NCBI RefSeq assembly: GCF_900104895.1
Contig: NZ_LT629742.1
Coordinates: forward strand, 3,286,001 to 3,350,000
Reading direction: 5' to 3'
Length of the DNA: 64,000 nucleotides
Origin: Microterricola viridarii
GTDB taxonomy: Bacteria > Actinomycetota > Actinomycetes > Actinomycetales > Microbacteriaceae
Shown: one piece after another, positions 14,597-23,417 of the stretch
Numbering within the stretch: the stretch's first letter is position 1
Layout: every line of letters begins with the position of its first letter
The notes under the pieces: generated by a model
The model's database searches: none
The model's input: the letters and a program-made list of their open reading frames with translations, nothing else
Told to the model about the DNA's origin: nothing
Position numbers and translations under genes: made by a program

Positions 14597-16309
14597 GTGA
14601 GCGAGAACACACCCGTCACCGTGATCGTCGGCGGCGTCGCCGGCGGCATGTCGGCCGCCACCAGACTGCGACGCCTCGACGAAGAGCGACAGATCATCGT
14701 CGTCGAGCGCGGCGAGCACGTCTCGTTCGCGAACTGCGGCCTGCCGTACCACGTCTCCGGCACCATCGCCTCGCGCGGCTCCCTGCTGCTGCAGACCCCG
14801 GCCGCGCTGGCCCAGCGCTTCCGCCTCGACGTGCGCGTGCAGACGGAGGCCGTCGCCATCGACCGCGCCGCCCGCACCATCACGCTGCGCGACGTCGCCA
14901 CCGGCACGGAGACCAGCCAGCGCTTCGACACCCTCGTGCTCTCCCCCGGCGCGACCCCGAACACCCCGGCCGCTCTCGCCGGCGACGCCCGCGTGCACAC
15001 GCTGCGCGACGTGGCGGACCTGGACCGCATCATGGAGAGCCTCGCCGCCACGGTCGAGGACGCCCCGCTGCAGAACGCCGTCGTGCTCGGCGGCGGCTAC
15101 ATCGGCGTCGAGCTGGCCGAGAACCTGGTCGCCCGCGGGCTGTCCGTCACGATCGTGCAGCGCGGGCCGCAGCTCCTCTCGCCGCTGGACGCCGAGATGG
15201 CCGCGCCCTTCGCCGACCACGTGCTCGAGTCCGGTGTGGCCCTGCGCCTCGGCGTCGAGGTCACCGGCGGCGACGCCGAGTCGCTGACCCTCAGCGACGG
15301 CAGCGTGCTGCCCGCCGACCTCGTGTTCTCCGCCATCGGCGTGCGCCCGGCGAGCGGCCTCGCCGCGGAGTCCGGCCTCGCACTCGGCCCACACGGCGGG
15401 ATCCTGGTCGACGAGCTGCACCGCACCTCCGACCCGGCCATCTTCGCCGTCGGCGATGTGGCCGAGAAGACGGATGCCGCCACCGGCGAGCCCCGCCTGC
15501 TGCCACTCGCCGGCCTCGCCAACCGGCACGGCCGCGCCGTCGCCGACACCATCGCCGGCACGGCCACCCCGTCGCCGCGCGCGCTCGGCACCGCCATCGT
15601 CGGCTTCCGCGGGCTGACCGCCGCCAGCACCGGCTGGAACGAGCGTGAGCTGCGCGCCCAGGGCCGCTCGGTCCGGGTCATGCACAGCCACCCGCTCTCC
15701 CACGCCGGCTACTACCCCGGCGCCCAGATGCTCTCGATCAAGCTGATCGTCGACCCGGCCAGCGACCGCATCCTCGGCGCGCAGGCGGTGGGCCGCGACG
15801 GCGTCGACAAGCGCATCGACGTGATCGCGACCGCCATGAGCGCCGGCCTGAGCGCATCCGCCCTGGCCGACCTCGAGCTCGCCTACGCCCCGCAGTACGG
15901 CTCGGCCAAGGACCCGGTCAACCTGCTCGGCTACCTGAACCGCAACCGCGCGGCAGGCACCGACGCCACCCTGCAGTGGCACGAGCTGGAGGCGGCGCTG
16001 GACTCCGGCGCGTTCCTGCTCGACGTGCGGGCGCCCGGCCAGCTGGCCGAGGGCCTGATCCCCGGCGCCACCCACATCCCGGTGGAGCAGCTGCGCGAGC
16101 GCCACCACGAGCTCCCGGCCGGCCGCATCGTCGTGCACTGCCGGGTCGGCCAGGGCGCGCACACCGCCGCCCGGCTGCTGCGCAACCTCGGCCACGACGT
16201 CGTCAACCTCGACGGCGGCTACCTCACCTGGCGCGACGCCCAGCGCTCCCACGCGATCCGCGACAACTCCCCCGTTTCCACCCCGACCCCAGAAGGTGCC
16301 ACACGATGA
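14597..16309 (+). CDS. CoA-disulfide reductase-type flavoenzyme fused to a rhodanese domain
   Basis: A 570-residue FAD/NAD(P)H enzyme of the CoADR-Rhd family, which reduces CoA disulfide, CoA persulfide or polysulfide. The N-terminal FAD site is VIVGGVAGGMSAATRL. The redox cysteine is C47 in VSFANCGLPYHVSG, the single-Cys CoADR signature. A second nucleotide site is VVLGGGYIGVELAENL, and the second FAD segment is IFAVGDVAE. The C-terminal rhodanese domain has active-site C515 (VVHCRVGQGAHTA). GTG 14597 with AAGGAG is chosen; an in-frame TTG at 14570 lies inside the operator. Its stop overlaps the next start (ATGA). Role inferred: persulfide handling under CstR control. Confidence 0.92.
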   Translation: MSENTPVTVIVGGVAGGMSAATRLRRLDEERQIIVVERGEHVSFANCGLPYHVSGTIASRGSLLLQTPAALAQRFRLDVRVQTEAVAIDRAARTITLRDVATGTETSQRFDTLVLSPGATPNTPAALAGDARVHTLRDVADLDRIMESLAATVEDAPLQNAVVLGGGYIGVELAENLVARGLSVTIVQRGPQLLSPLDAEMAAPFADHVLESGVALRLGVEVTGGDAESLTLSDGSVLPADLVFSAIGVRPASGLAAESGLALGPHGGILVDELHRTSDPAIFAVGDVAEKTDAATGEPRLLPLAGLANRHGRAVADTIAGTATPSPRALGTAIVGFRGLTAASTGWNERELRAQGRSVRVMHSHPLSHAGYYPGAQMLSIKLIVDPASDRILGAQAVGRDGVDKRIDVIATAMSAGLSASALADLELAYAPQYGSAKDPVNLLGYLNRNRAAGTDATLQWHELEAALDSGAFLLDVRAPGQLAEGLIPGATHIPVEQLRERHHELPAGRIVVHCRVGQGAHTAARLLRNLGHDVVNLDGGYLTWRDAQRSHAIRDNSPVSTPTPEGATR

Positions 16310-16614
16310 TCGAAATCCAGCCGACCGAACTCGCCGCCATCGACGGCGCCATCATCCTCGACGTGCGCGAGGACCACGAGTTCGCCGAGGTGCGCGCGGC
16401 CACCGCCGTGAGCATCCCCATGAGCCAGTTCGTCGAGCGCTTCGACGAGGTGCCGGCCGACGAGACGCTCTACGTGATCTGCGCGGCGGGCGGGCGCAGC
16501 GCCCAGGTCGCACAGTACCTGGAGCAGCGCGGCTACGAGGCCGTCAACGTCGCAGGCGGAACCGGCGCCTGGGTCGCCGCAGGCCTGCCCACCCTGACCG
16601 GGGCCCCGGCATGA
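16306..16614 (+). CDS. Single-domain rhodanese (sulfurtransferase)
   Basis: A 102-residue rhodanese that moves sulfane sulfur through a cysteine persulfide. The N-terminal CH2-like segment is AIILDVREDHEFAEVRAATAVSI. The active-site loop is CAAGGRSAQ with C59, and the closing signature is GYEAVNVAGGTGAWVAAG. The 6-residue loop size suggests a sulfur rather than phosphate substrate. It overlaps the genes on both sides by ATGA, so it is translated together with the CoADR-rhodanese and the CstR-like sensor. Confidence 0.94.
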   Translation: MIEIQPTELAAIDGAIILDVREDHEFAEVRAATAVSIPMSQFVERFDEVPADETLYVICAAGGRSAQVAQYLEQRGYEAVNVAGGTGAWVAAGLPTLTGAPA

Positions 16615-16910
16615 TCGAGACGCCCGACGACGCCCAGCGTCGCATCCTCAACCGCCTGAAGCGGGCCCGCGGCCAGCTGAACGCCGTGATCGACTCGGTC
16701 GAGCAGGGCGCGGACTGCCGCACCGTCGTCAGCCAGCTCTCCGCCGTCACCGGCGCCCTCGACAAGGCCGGCTTCGCGATCATCTCGACCGCGATGCGCG
16801 ACTGCGTCACCGCGGATGCCGCGGCATCCGCCCCGACCGATGCGGCCGACCCGGCCGCTCAGCCCCTCACCGTCGGCGAGCTCGAGAAGCTGTTCCTCAC
16901 CCTCGCCTGA
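16611..16910 (+). CDS. cstR: CstR-like (CsoR-family) persulfide-sensing repressor
   Basis: A 99-residue all-alpha CsoR-family regulator (RRILNRLKRARGQLNAVIDSVEQGADCRTVVSQL ...). The two cysteines are C36 and C65, 29 residues apart as in CsoR and CstR. Position 61, the third Cu(I) ligand His in CsoR, is Ala here (STAMRDC). Two Cys without the His is the CstR pattern, in which persulfides cross-link the thiols and release the operator. This fits the rhodanese-rich operon and the palindrome at 14564. A 30-residue Ala/Pro-rich tail follows the core. Start ATG overlaps the rhodanese stop. Confidence 0.85.
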   Translation: MIETPDDAQRRILNRLKRARGQLNAVIDSVEQGADCRTVVSQLSAVTGALDKAGFAIISTAMRDCVTADAAASAPTDAADPAAQPLTVGELEKLFLTLA

Positions 16911-16951
16911 TCCATACTGAAACAACGCTCACCCCTCAAGAAAGCGAGCCC

Positions 16952-17350
16952 ATGGCTACCATCGACATCACCGAAGCGACCTTCGACCAGACCATCACCG
17001 AGAACGACATCGTGTTCGTCGACTTCTGGGCCGACTGGTGCGGCCCCTGCCGCAACTTCGCCCCGGTCTACACCGCGGCCTCGGAGAAGCACCCCGACGT
17101 GGTCTTCGCCAAGGTCGACACCGACGCCAACCAGGGCCTGGCTGCCGCCGCGAACATCACCTCGATCCCGACGCTGATGGCGTTCCGCGACAAGGTGCTG
17201 GTGTTCTCCCAGCCCGGCGCACTGCCCGCGAGCGCGTTCAACGAGCTCGTCGACGCCGTCAAGGGCATCGACATGGCCGCTGTGCACGCCGAGATCGCCA
17301 AGCAGGACGCGGCCGAGGCCGCACCCGCCGAGGCTGCACCTGCCGAGTAA
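16952..17350 (+). CDS. Thioredoxin
   Basis: A 132-residue thioredoxin with the catalytic WCGPC at residues 29-33, preceded by VFVDFWAD and followed later by the cis-Pro loop TSIPTLMAF. The C-terminus carries an extra Ala/Glu/Pro tail of about 20 residues (AEAAPAEAAPAE). It lies 41 bases after the CstR-like gene in the same direction and is likely part of the sulfur-stress unit, regenerating rhodanese or CoADR cysteines. General disulfide reduction is equally possible. Confidence 0.93.
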   Translation: MATIDITEATFDQTITENDIVFVDFWADWCGPCRNFAPVYTAASEKHPDVVFAKVDTDANQGLAAAANITSIPTLMAFRDKVLVFSQPGALPASAFNELVDAVKGIDMAAVHAEIAKQDAAEAAPAEAAPAE

Positions 17351-17368
17351 AGCGGGCAGAATGGGGCG

Positions 17369-18361
17369 ATGCGCCTGCCCTTGGTTGAACTGCACCTGCA
17401 CCTCGAAGGAACCCTCGAGCCCGAACTGATCTTCGAGCTCGCGGAGCGCAACGGGGTGCAGCTGCCGTGGCGCTCGCTCGAGGAGCTGCGCGCGCAGTAC
17501 GCGTTCAGCGACCTACAGTCGTTCCTCGACCTGTACTACGTGAACCTCGGCGTCCTGCGCACCCGCGCCGACTTCGCCACGCTGACCACGCGCTACCTGG
17601 AGCGGGCGGCGGCGGCCGGGGTGCGGCACGCCGAGGTGTTCTTCGACCCGCAGGCGCACACCATCCGCGGCGTCGCCCTGGACGACGCACTCGGCGGCGT
17701 GCAGGAGGCCCTGCAAGAGGGCGCGCGCACGCTCGGCGTCAGCAGCAAGCTGATCGTCACGTTCCTGCGCGACCGCCCCGCCGCCGAGGCGCTGGCGATC
17801 CTCCAGCAAATCCTTGCCGGGCCGGTGCCGATCGACGGCATCGGCCTCGACTCGGCCGAGCTCGGCTACCCGCCGGAGCTGTTCGCCGAGGTCTACGCAC
17901 TCGGCCGGGCCGCGGGCCTCCGCCTCGTCGCGCACGCCGGAGAGGAGGGCCCGCCGGCCTACGTCTGGACGGCGCTGGACCTCCTCGGCGTCGAGCGCGT
18001 CGACCACGGCATCCGCAGCCTCGAAGACCCCGCCCTCGTGCAACGCCTTGTCGACGAGCGGATGCCGCTGACGGTCTGCCCGCTCTCCAATGTGCGGTTG
18101 CGCGTCGTCGACACGATCGCCGACCACCCGCTGCCCCGGATGCTGGAGCTCGGCCTCTTGGTCACCATCAACTCGGACGACCCCGCCTACTTCGGCGGCT
18201 ACATCGACGACAACCTGGCGGCCCTGCAGGAGGCCTTCGACCTCAGCGCGGCCGAGCGCGCGCTGCTCGCCCGCAACGGCGTCGAGGCGTCCTTCCTCGA
18301 CCCGGCCGGCAAGGCGGCCCTGTACGCCGACATCGACGCCTGGTTGGCCGCCCAGCCGTAA
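17369..18361 (+). CDS. Adenine deaminase (adenosine-deaminase family, Aah1 type)
   Basis: A 330-residue zinc-dependent TIM-barrel deaminase. The metal site starts HLHLEGTLEPE (residues 9-19). It has HAGEEGPPAYVWTALDLLGVERVDHGI (zinc His, catalytic Glu and His) and INSDDPAYFGGYIDDN (zinc Asp). NSDDPAYFGGY, in place of the T/S-x-DDP-x form of true adenosine deaminases, and the HLHLEGTLEP start are features of adenine deaminases related to yeast Aah1. It would convert adenine to hypoxanthine in purine salvage. It follows the thioredoxin by 18 bases. Confidence 0.85.
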   Translation: MRLPLVELHLHLEGTLEPELIFELAERNGVQLPWRSLEELRAQYAFSDLQSFLDLYYVNLGVLRTRADFATLTTRYLERAAAAGVRHAEVFFDPQAHTIRGVALDDALGGVQEALQEGARTLGVSSKLIVTFLRDRPAAEALAILQQILAGPVPIDGIGLDSAELGYPPELFAEVYALGRAAGLRLVAHAGEEGPPAYVWTALDLLGVERVDHGIRSLEDPALVQRLVDERMPLTVCPLSNVRLRVVDTIADHPLPRMLELGLLVTINSDDPAYFGGYIDDNLAALQEAFDLSAAERALLARNGVEASFLDPAGKAALYADIDAWLAAQP

Positions 18362-18394
18362 CCGCCAGAGCCAGTTGCGCAGTGCCCGTCGCGC

Positions 18395-19411
18395 TCAGAG
18401 CCAGTTTCGCTTCTTGAACACCCAGTAGAGCCCGAAGCCCATCGCCGCCATCAGCCCCACGGCGAACGGGTAGCCCAGGGCCCAGTGCAGCTCCGGCATC
18501 ACGTCGAAGTTCATGCCGTAGACGCTGGCGATGAGGGTCGGGGCGAAGAGGATCGCGGCCCAGCTGGAGATCTTCTTGACCTCCTCGCTCTGGGCGATGC
18601 TCGTCTCGGAGAGGTGGCGCATCTCCTCGTTCTGGCGCTGCCCGACCACCGTCAGGTGCACGGTCAGGGCGTCCTGCAGCAGCTGGCGGTAGGTGGCCAC
18701 CCGGTCACCGATCGGGATGACGTGGTCGAGCACGTCGCGCAGGTGCCGCTGCAGCTCGAGGTCGACGTTGTACTTGTCGACGCCGCCCTGCAATGCCTCG
18801 ATCATCGCGCGCAGCGGGGCGATTCCGCGTTGGAACTCGATCACCTCGCGGGAGAGCCCGAAGATGCGCCGGGAGACGTCGATGGACTCGCTGAACAGCT
18901 CGTCCTCGATCTCGTCGATGTCGTTCTCCAGGCCGGCCACGACCGGGCCGTACTCGTCGACCACCTGGTCGAGCACGGCGTAGAGCACGGCCTCCGGCCC
19001 GAAGCGCAGCAGCTCGGGCGCGCCCTCGAGGCGGCGCCGCACGGCGGCCAGGTCCGGTGACTCCGCGTGCCTGATCGTGATGACGAAGTCTGGCCCGACG
19101 AACATGTGCAGCTCGCCGAACTCGACCTCCTCCTCGGCGTCGAGGTAGCGGGCCGGGCGCAGCACCACGAACAGGCAGTCGCCGTAGCGCTCGAGCTTGG
19201 CCCGTTGGTGCCCGTTCAGCGCGTCGGCGACGGCCAGGTGGTGCAGCCCGAACTCGGCGGCGACGGCGTGAATCTCCTCCGTCGTCGGGCGGTACAGCCC
19301 GATCCAGGCGAAGCCGCCGGACTCGCGCATGTCCTCGAAGGTCTCGTCGAGGCTCTCCGGGGTCTTCACCCTCATGCCGTCGCGGTAGATGCCGTTGTCA
19401 ACCAATGCCAT
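18395..19411 (-). CDS. corA: CorA-family magnesium/cobalt transporter
   Basis: A 338-residue pentameric divalent-cation channel. It has a long cytosolic N-terminal funnel (YGDCLFVVLRPARYLD ... VDEYGPVVAGLENDIDEIEDELF) and two C-terminal helices. The selectivity motif YGMNFD lies near residue 297, at the end of the first transmembrane helix (AILFAPTLIASVYGMNFD). The protein ends with the usual basic tail (GLYWVFKKRNWL). It is convergent with the adenine deaminase gene, 33 bases away, and stands alone. Confidence 0.94.
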   Translation of the reverse strand: MALVDNGIYRDGMRVKTPESLDETFEDMRESGGFAWIGLYRPTTEEIHAVAAEFGLHHLAVADALNGHQRAKLERYGDCLFVVLRPARYLDAEEEVEFGELHMFVGPDFVITIRHAESPDLAAVRRRLEGAPELLRFGPEAVLYAVLDQVVDEYGPVVAGLENDIDEIEDELFSESIDVSRRIFGLSREVIEFQRGIAPLRAMIEALQGGVDKYNVDLELQRHLRDVLDHVIPIGDRVATYRQLLQDALTVHLTVVGQRQNEEMRHLSETSIAQSEEVKKISSWAAILFAPTLIASVYGMNFDVMPELHWALGYPFAVGLMAAMGFGLYWVFKKRNWL

Positions 19412-19498
19412 GGCGTGTTCCTTCCGAGGCGGAGGGAGCGCGCGTCGGGGCGTTCGCCGAACGGAGAGCGGATGCCGCCAGCCCCCAGACTATCGGCG

Positions 19499-20773
19499 CT
19501 ACTCGCCGGGGAACGCCTTCGAGCAGGTGCTCTGCGCGCCCGTCTGGCCGGTGAGCCCCGGCACGACGGGCGCCCCGGTCGCGGCCGGGTCGGTGGGGTT
19601 CGCGGTCGCGCTGGGGTCGGCGGGCGCGCTCGGCTCGGCGGTCGGCGTCTCCCCGCCTCCCTGCAGCTCGACACCGTTGCCCACGGAATCCGGGGCCAGG
19701 CTGAACGCCTGGTCGTTCGCGATCATCGACATAAGCTCGTCGGCCAGGGGTTGCTCCGGCTGCACCTTGCCCGAGAAGTCGGTGGAGTCGACGACGGGGA
19801 ACTGCACGAAGACGACGTTGTCGAGCGGGATGTCCTTGAGACTCAGCGCCAGCGCGATCATCGCGGCCGGCTCGGCCAGCGAGGTCGAGAACGTCATGTG
19901 GTCGGCGGCGACACGGGCCAGGCTGTAGAGCTTGGCCGGGTTGTTGAGCGTGGAATCCGAGCGCACCGTGCGCAGCAGCGAGGCCATGAAGGACTGCTGG
20001 TTCGAGATGCGCGAGAGGTCGCTGCGGTCGCCGATCGAGTAGCGCGTGCGCAGGAACGCCAGCGCCGTGGCACCGGAGATGACGCTCTCGCCGGCGGGCA
20101 GGTCGAGGTTCGCCCCCGGGTCCACGAGCGGCGCCGCCAGGCAGACGGGCACCCCGCCGACGGCGTCGCTCAGGGCGATCACGCCATTGAACGACACGAG
20201 GCCCGCGTAGCCGATGTCGATGCCGGTGACGCTCGAGACGGTGTTGACGATGCACGCCAGGCCGCCGCGCTCGTAGGCGTCGTTGAGCGGCTCTGCCGAC
20301 GTCTCGCCGAAGGTCTCCCCGGTGTCGGGGTTCGTGCACTCCGGCTGCGGGATCACCAGGTCTCGCGGCAGGGTCAGCGCCACCGCGTTCTGGTGGTCGG
20401 CCGACACGTGCAACAGGATGTTCACGTCGTTGAGGGTGGCGTCGCGCACGCCGAAGGCGTCGCCCTGGTTGGCGTCGTTGTCCGTGCCGACGATGAGCAT
20501 GTTGAAGCCGCCCTCGATGGCGCCGATCCCCGGCGGCGGGGGCGGCGGCGTCGAGCCGGGGAGCGAGATGTCGACGGCGTTCGACTTCACCTGGTTGAGC
20601 GTGTCGAAGACCGCGTAGGCCCCGACGGCAGCGGAGGCGATGAGCAGAATGGCGAGCGCGCTGGCCGTGAACTTCACCAGCTCCCGGCCGGGGCTCTGGG
20701 GGCGCTGACGGCCGTGTCGGACGGGTCTCCCCGGCGCGGCTTGCGCCACGTCGTCACCGACCGTCTCACTCAC
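19499..20773 (-). CDS. LytR-CpsA-Psr (LCP) family wall-polymer ligase
   Basis: A 424-residue membrane-anchored LCP protein that would attach wall glycopolymers to peptidoglycan from polyprenyl-phosphate carriers. It has a cytosolic basic N-terminus, one transmembrane helix (ALAILLIASAAVGAYAVF), a poly-Pro linker and then the LCP domain (FNMLIVGTDNDA, ILLHVSADHQNAVALTLPRDL, LNDAYERGG, GYAGLVSFNGVIALSDAVGGV, ALAFLRTRYSIGDRSDLSRISNQQSFM). The Arg-rich RxR...GDxxRxxRQQ-like site is slightly altered (DLSRISNQQ). The C-terminus is Pro/Ala/Thr-rich. GTG 20773 with GGAGGG upstream is preferred over an in-frame codon at 20815. Confidence 0.92.
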   Translation of the reverse strand: MSETVGDDVAQAAPGRPVRHGRQRPQSPGRELVKFTASALAILLIASAAVGAYAVFDTLNQVKSNAVDISLPGSTPPPPPPGIGAIEGGFNMLIVGTDNDANQGDAFGVRDATLNDVNILLHVSADHQNAVALTLPRDLVIPQPECTNPDTGETFGETSAEPLNDAYERGGLACIVNTVSSVTGIDIGYAGLVSFNGVIALSDAVGGVPVCLAAPLVDPGANLDLPAGESVISGATALAFLRTRYSIGDRSDLSRISNQQSFMASLLRTVRSDSTLNNPAKLYSLARVAADHMTFSTSLAEPAAMIALALSLKDIPLDNVVFVQFPVVDSTDFSGKVQPEQPLADELMSMIANDQAFSLAPDSVGNGVELQGGGETPTAEPSAPADPSATANPTDPAATGAPVVPGLTGQTGAQSTCSKAFPGE

Positions 20774-20945
20774 CGCTGGTTCCCTCCGCCATGCCCCGCT
20801 GCATCCGTTAAACATGACAATACAGTTCTCGTCCCCCGTTGCGGCTGTAGATCTGCCGGTCGCTCAGGTGTCGGCAGGGGGAGGATCGCCTAGGGTCGGT
20901 TCTAGGCACTTCCCGGTGCGATCAGCCCGATAGAACGGATCCCCC

Positions 20946-22430
20946 ATGACTTCTCCCCGTGTTGCGCTCAGCGCAGCGGAACTCGACTCCCTCAGCGCCG
21001 ACGTCCTCGTGCTCGGCGCCGTCTCGGGCTCCGACGGCCCCGTGCTGCTCGGCGACGCGCCCGCCGTCGAAGAGATCACCGCCCAGTTCGCCACCTTCGG
21101 CTTCGGCGGCAAGGCCGACGAGCTGCTCCGCCTGCCCACGGAGGACCCGTCGTTCGGCAGCGTGGCCATCATCGGGCTGGGCGCGGATGCCGGCACCGAC
21201 GCGGTGCGGAACGCGGCCGCCTCCGCCGTGCGCCAGCTGGCCGGCGCCGAGTCGCTCGTGCTCGACCTCGGCATCAACAGCGTCGCCGACACCGTCGCCG
21301 CGTTCGAGGGCGCGACGCTCGGCGCCTACGCGTTCAACGCGTTCCGTGGCAAGACGAAGGACGCCCAGAAGCCGACCGCGGCCTCCGTCACCATCCTCAG
21401 CCCGACCGCGGTGCCCGCCGAGGCGCTGGAGCGGGTCGACGTGCTGGCGGATGCCGTCAACTTCGTGAAGGACCTGACGAACACCCCCGGCGCCGAGCTG
21501 TTCCCGGCCTCCTTCGCCGCGGCCGCCGAGCGCGCAGCAGAGGGCCTGCCGGTCACCGTCGAGGTGTGGGACGAGGCTCGGCTCTCCGAGGAGGGCTGCG
21601 GCGGCATCCTCGGCGTCGGCCAGGGCTCCTCCCGCCTGCCGCGCCTGGTCAAGGTGAGCTACAACCCGGCCGGGGCGGCGAAGCACCTCGCCTTCGTCGG
21701 CAAGGGCATCACCTTCGACACCGGCGGAAACTCGATGAAGCCGGCCGACTTCATGCTCACCATGCACCACGACATGGCCGGCGCCGCCACCGTGCTCGCG
21801 GCGACCATCGCCGCCGCCCGGCTGCAGCTGAACGTGCGCGTCACCGCCTGGCTGTGCATCGCCGAGAACCTCGTTTCCAGCACCTCCATCCGCCCGAACG
21901 ACGTGCTGACCATGCGCGACGGCACCACCGTCGAGGTGCTGAACACCGATGCAGAGGGGCGTCTGGTCATGGCCGACGGCCTGGCGCTGGCCAGCGAGGA
22001 GTACCCGGACGCGATCATCGACGTCGCCACCCTCACCGGAGCGGTGATCGTGGCGCTCGGCCGCCGCACCGCCGCGGTGATGGGCGAGACCGGCCTCGTC
22101 ACCAGCGTCGTCGAGGCGGGCCAGACCGCCGGAGAGGCGCACTGGCCGATGCCGCTGCCCGGCGAGCTGCGCGGCCTGCTCGACTCCCGCTTCGCCGACC
22201 TGGCCAACCTCAACCCCTCCGTGCGCGATGGCGGATCACTGCTCGCCGGCGTGTTCCTGCGTGAGTTCGTGGGCAAGACCGCCGACGGCTCCGGCACCAT
22301 CCCCTGGGCGCACCTGGACATCGCCGGCACCGGCACCAACAACGGGGCGGCCTACGGCGTCACCAGCACCGGCGGCACCGGCGCCTCGGTCCGCACGCTG
22401 GTCACCGTGCTGGAGGACTTCGCCGGCTAG
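20946..22430 (+). CDS. pepA: Leucyl aminopeptidase (M17)
   Basis: A 494-residue dinuclear-metal cytosolic aminopeptidase that removes N-terminal residues from peptides. The M17 metal and catalytic segments are GKGITFDTGGNSMKP, MHHDMAGAATVLA and the family signature NTDAEGRLVMADGLA at about residue 333. An N-terminal macro-like domain occupies roughly residues 1-160. The C-terminal WAHLDIAGTG closes the fold. Single gene between the LCP and FMN reductase genes. It could also complete degradation of peptides released by the 23-36 kb system, but no co-regulation is seen. Confidence 0.95.
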   Translation: MTSPRVALSAAELDSLSADVLVLGAVSGSDGPVLLGDAPAVEEITAQFATFGFGGKADELLRLPTEDPSFGSVAIIGLGADAGTDAVRNAAASAVRQLAGAESLVLDLGINSVADTVAAFEGATLGAYAFNAFRGKTKDAQKPTAASVTILSPTAVPAEALERVDVLADAVNFVKDLTNTPGAELFPASFAAAAERAAEGLPVTVEVWDEARLSEEGCGGILGVGQGSSRLPRLVKVSYNPAGAAKHLAFVGKGITFDTGGNSMKPADFMLTMHHDMAGAATVLAATIAAARLQLNVRVTAWLCIAENLVSSTSIRPNDVLTMRDGTTVEVLNTDAEGRLVMADGLALASEEYPDAIIDVATLTGAVIVALGRRTAAVMGETGLVTSVVEAGQTAGEAHWPMPLPGELRGLLDSRFADLANLNPSVRDGGSLLAGVFLREFVGKTADGSGTIPWAHLDIAGTGTNNGAAYGVTSTGGTGASVRTLVTVLEDFAG

Positions 22431-22460
22431 CCGGCACCGGCCGCCGACGGTGTTGCCGCG

Positions 22461-23030
22461 CTACTCGCGCGGCAGCACCGTCAGCACCCGCCGGATGTGG
22501 TCGCGGAACTCGGTCATGAAGTTGGCGAGGAACACCGAGGTGCTCTCGATCAGCACCTCGCCGCTCTCGGCGAACATCTCCGGCGTGTAGTGGATGTACG
22601 CCTCGGGCGCAGTCATCTGGCGGGCGTTGACGAAGCTGAGCACCCCGCGCAGACTCTGCTGCGCGACCGCCGTGCCGATGGAGCCGATGGAGGCGCCGAT
22701 CACCGCGGCCGGGATGTGGTCGAAGGAGTTCTGCCCCCACGGCCGGGATGCCCAGTCGATCGCGTTCTTCAGGCCGCCCGGGATGGAGCGGTTGTACTCC
22801 GGGGTGATGAAGAGCACGGCATCCGAACGGCCGATCGCGTCTTTCAGCGCCCGCGCCTCCGGCGGGAAGTCGGCGTCGTAGTCGGCGCTGTACAGCGGCA
22901 GCCCGCCGATCGGGATCTCCGTCAGCTCCAGGTCTTTCGGCGCGAGCGCCACCAGCGCCTTCGACAGCGTCCGGTTGATAGACGTTGAGGAGAGGCTCCC
23001 CACGAAATAGCCAACCTTGTATGTGCTCAT
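22461..23030 (-). CDS. NAD(P)H-dependent FMN reductase / flavodoxin-fold quinone or azo reductase
   Basis: A 189-residue flavodoxin-like reductase. The FMN phosphate loop is GSLSSTSINRTLSKAL near residue 11. The second FMN loop is TPEYNRSIPGGLKNAIDWASR, which is diagnostic of the NADPH-dependent FMN reductase family (chromate, azo-dye and quinone reductases). GASIGSIGTAVAQQSLR contributes the third side. Likely role is two-electron reduction of quinones or other oxidants; the natural substrate is not shown. It is convergent with pepA. Confidence 0.92.
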   Translation of the reverse strand: MSTYKVGYFVGSLSSTSINRTLSKALVALAPKDLELTEIPIGGLPLYSADYDADFPPEARALKDAIGRSDAVLFITPEYNRSIPGGLKNAIDWASRPWGQNSFDHIPAAVIGASIGSIGTAVAQQSLRGVLSFVNARQMTAPEAYIHYTPEMFAESGEVLIESTSVFLANFMTEFRDHIRRVLTVLPRE

Positions 23031-23417
23031 GGTTACTCCTTCGGCGCCTCAGGGGGCGCGACACGGGGTCATCGTACGCTCGGCGCCTCCGTGCGGCCAC
23101 AGATCGGGCGGCCACGAAATAGGGAGAAAATACCGATGCCCCCGCCTCGACCTCCCCGCAATGCTTGACGGTTGATGGCTTCGCGGCCGGGCCCTCGCCC
23201 GGTGCGCGCGGGATGGTGAGCCGTGCTGAGTGCGACGTTCAAGGGGATGCCGGCCGTGCAGCCCGCTCGGGTTGACTCCCGGGCTTCGGGCGCTGCGCTG
23301 CTCCTTCGTCGCGGCGCGGCCCCCTCCAGCCGACGTGGAGAGAGGCGCGGCCCCCTCCAGCCGACGTGCACCTCCCCGTTGGCTCGAGGGAGCGCCAGCG
23401 GATCCGGCGCAGGGGCC
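23031..23417. other. 387-base gap before the peptide operon's 3' end
   Basis: I see no supported gene here. It holds the promoter region of the FMN reductase and a G+C-rich stretch with two near-identical repeats (23313-23368). A GTTGGCTCGAGGGAGCG element at 23378-23394 recurs, inverted, at 44.85-44.93 kb. The stretch lies after the last gene of the peptide operon and may contain its termination region. Confidence 0.6.
23313..23368. repeat. Two 25-bp direct repeats, 31 bp apart
   Basis: GGCGCGGCCCCCTCCAGCCG followed by ACGTG occurs at 23313-23337 and again at 23344-23368. The core CAGCCGACGTG also occurs in the repeat field at 44.6 kb, so this is one member of a dispersed noncoding repeat group. 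Confidence 0.8.
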
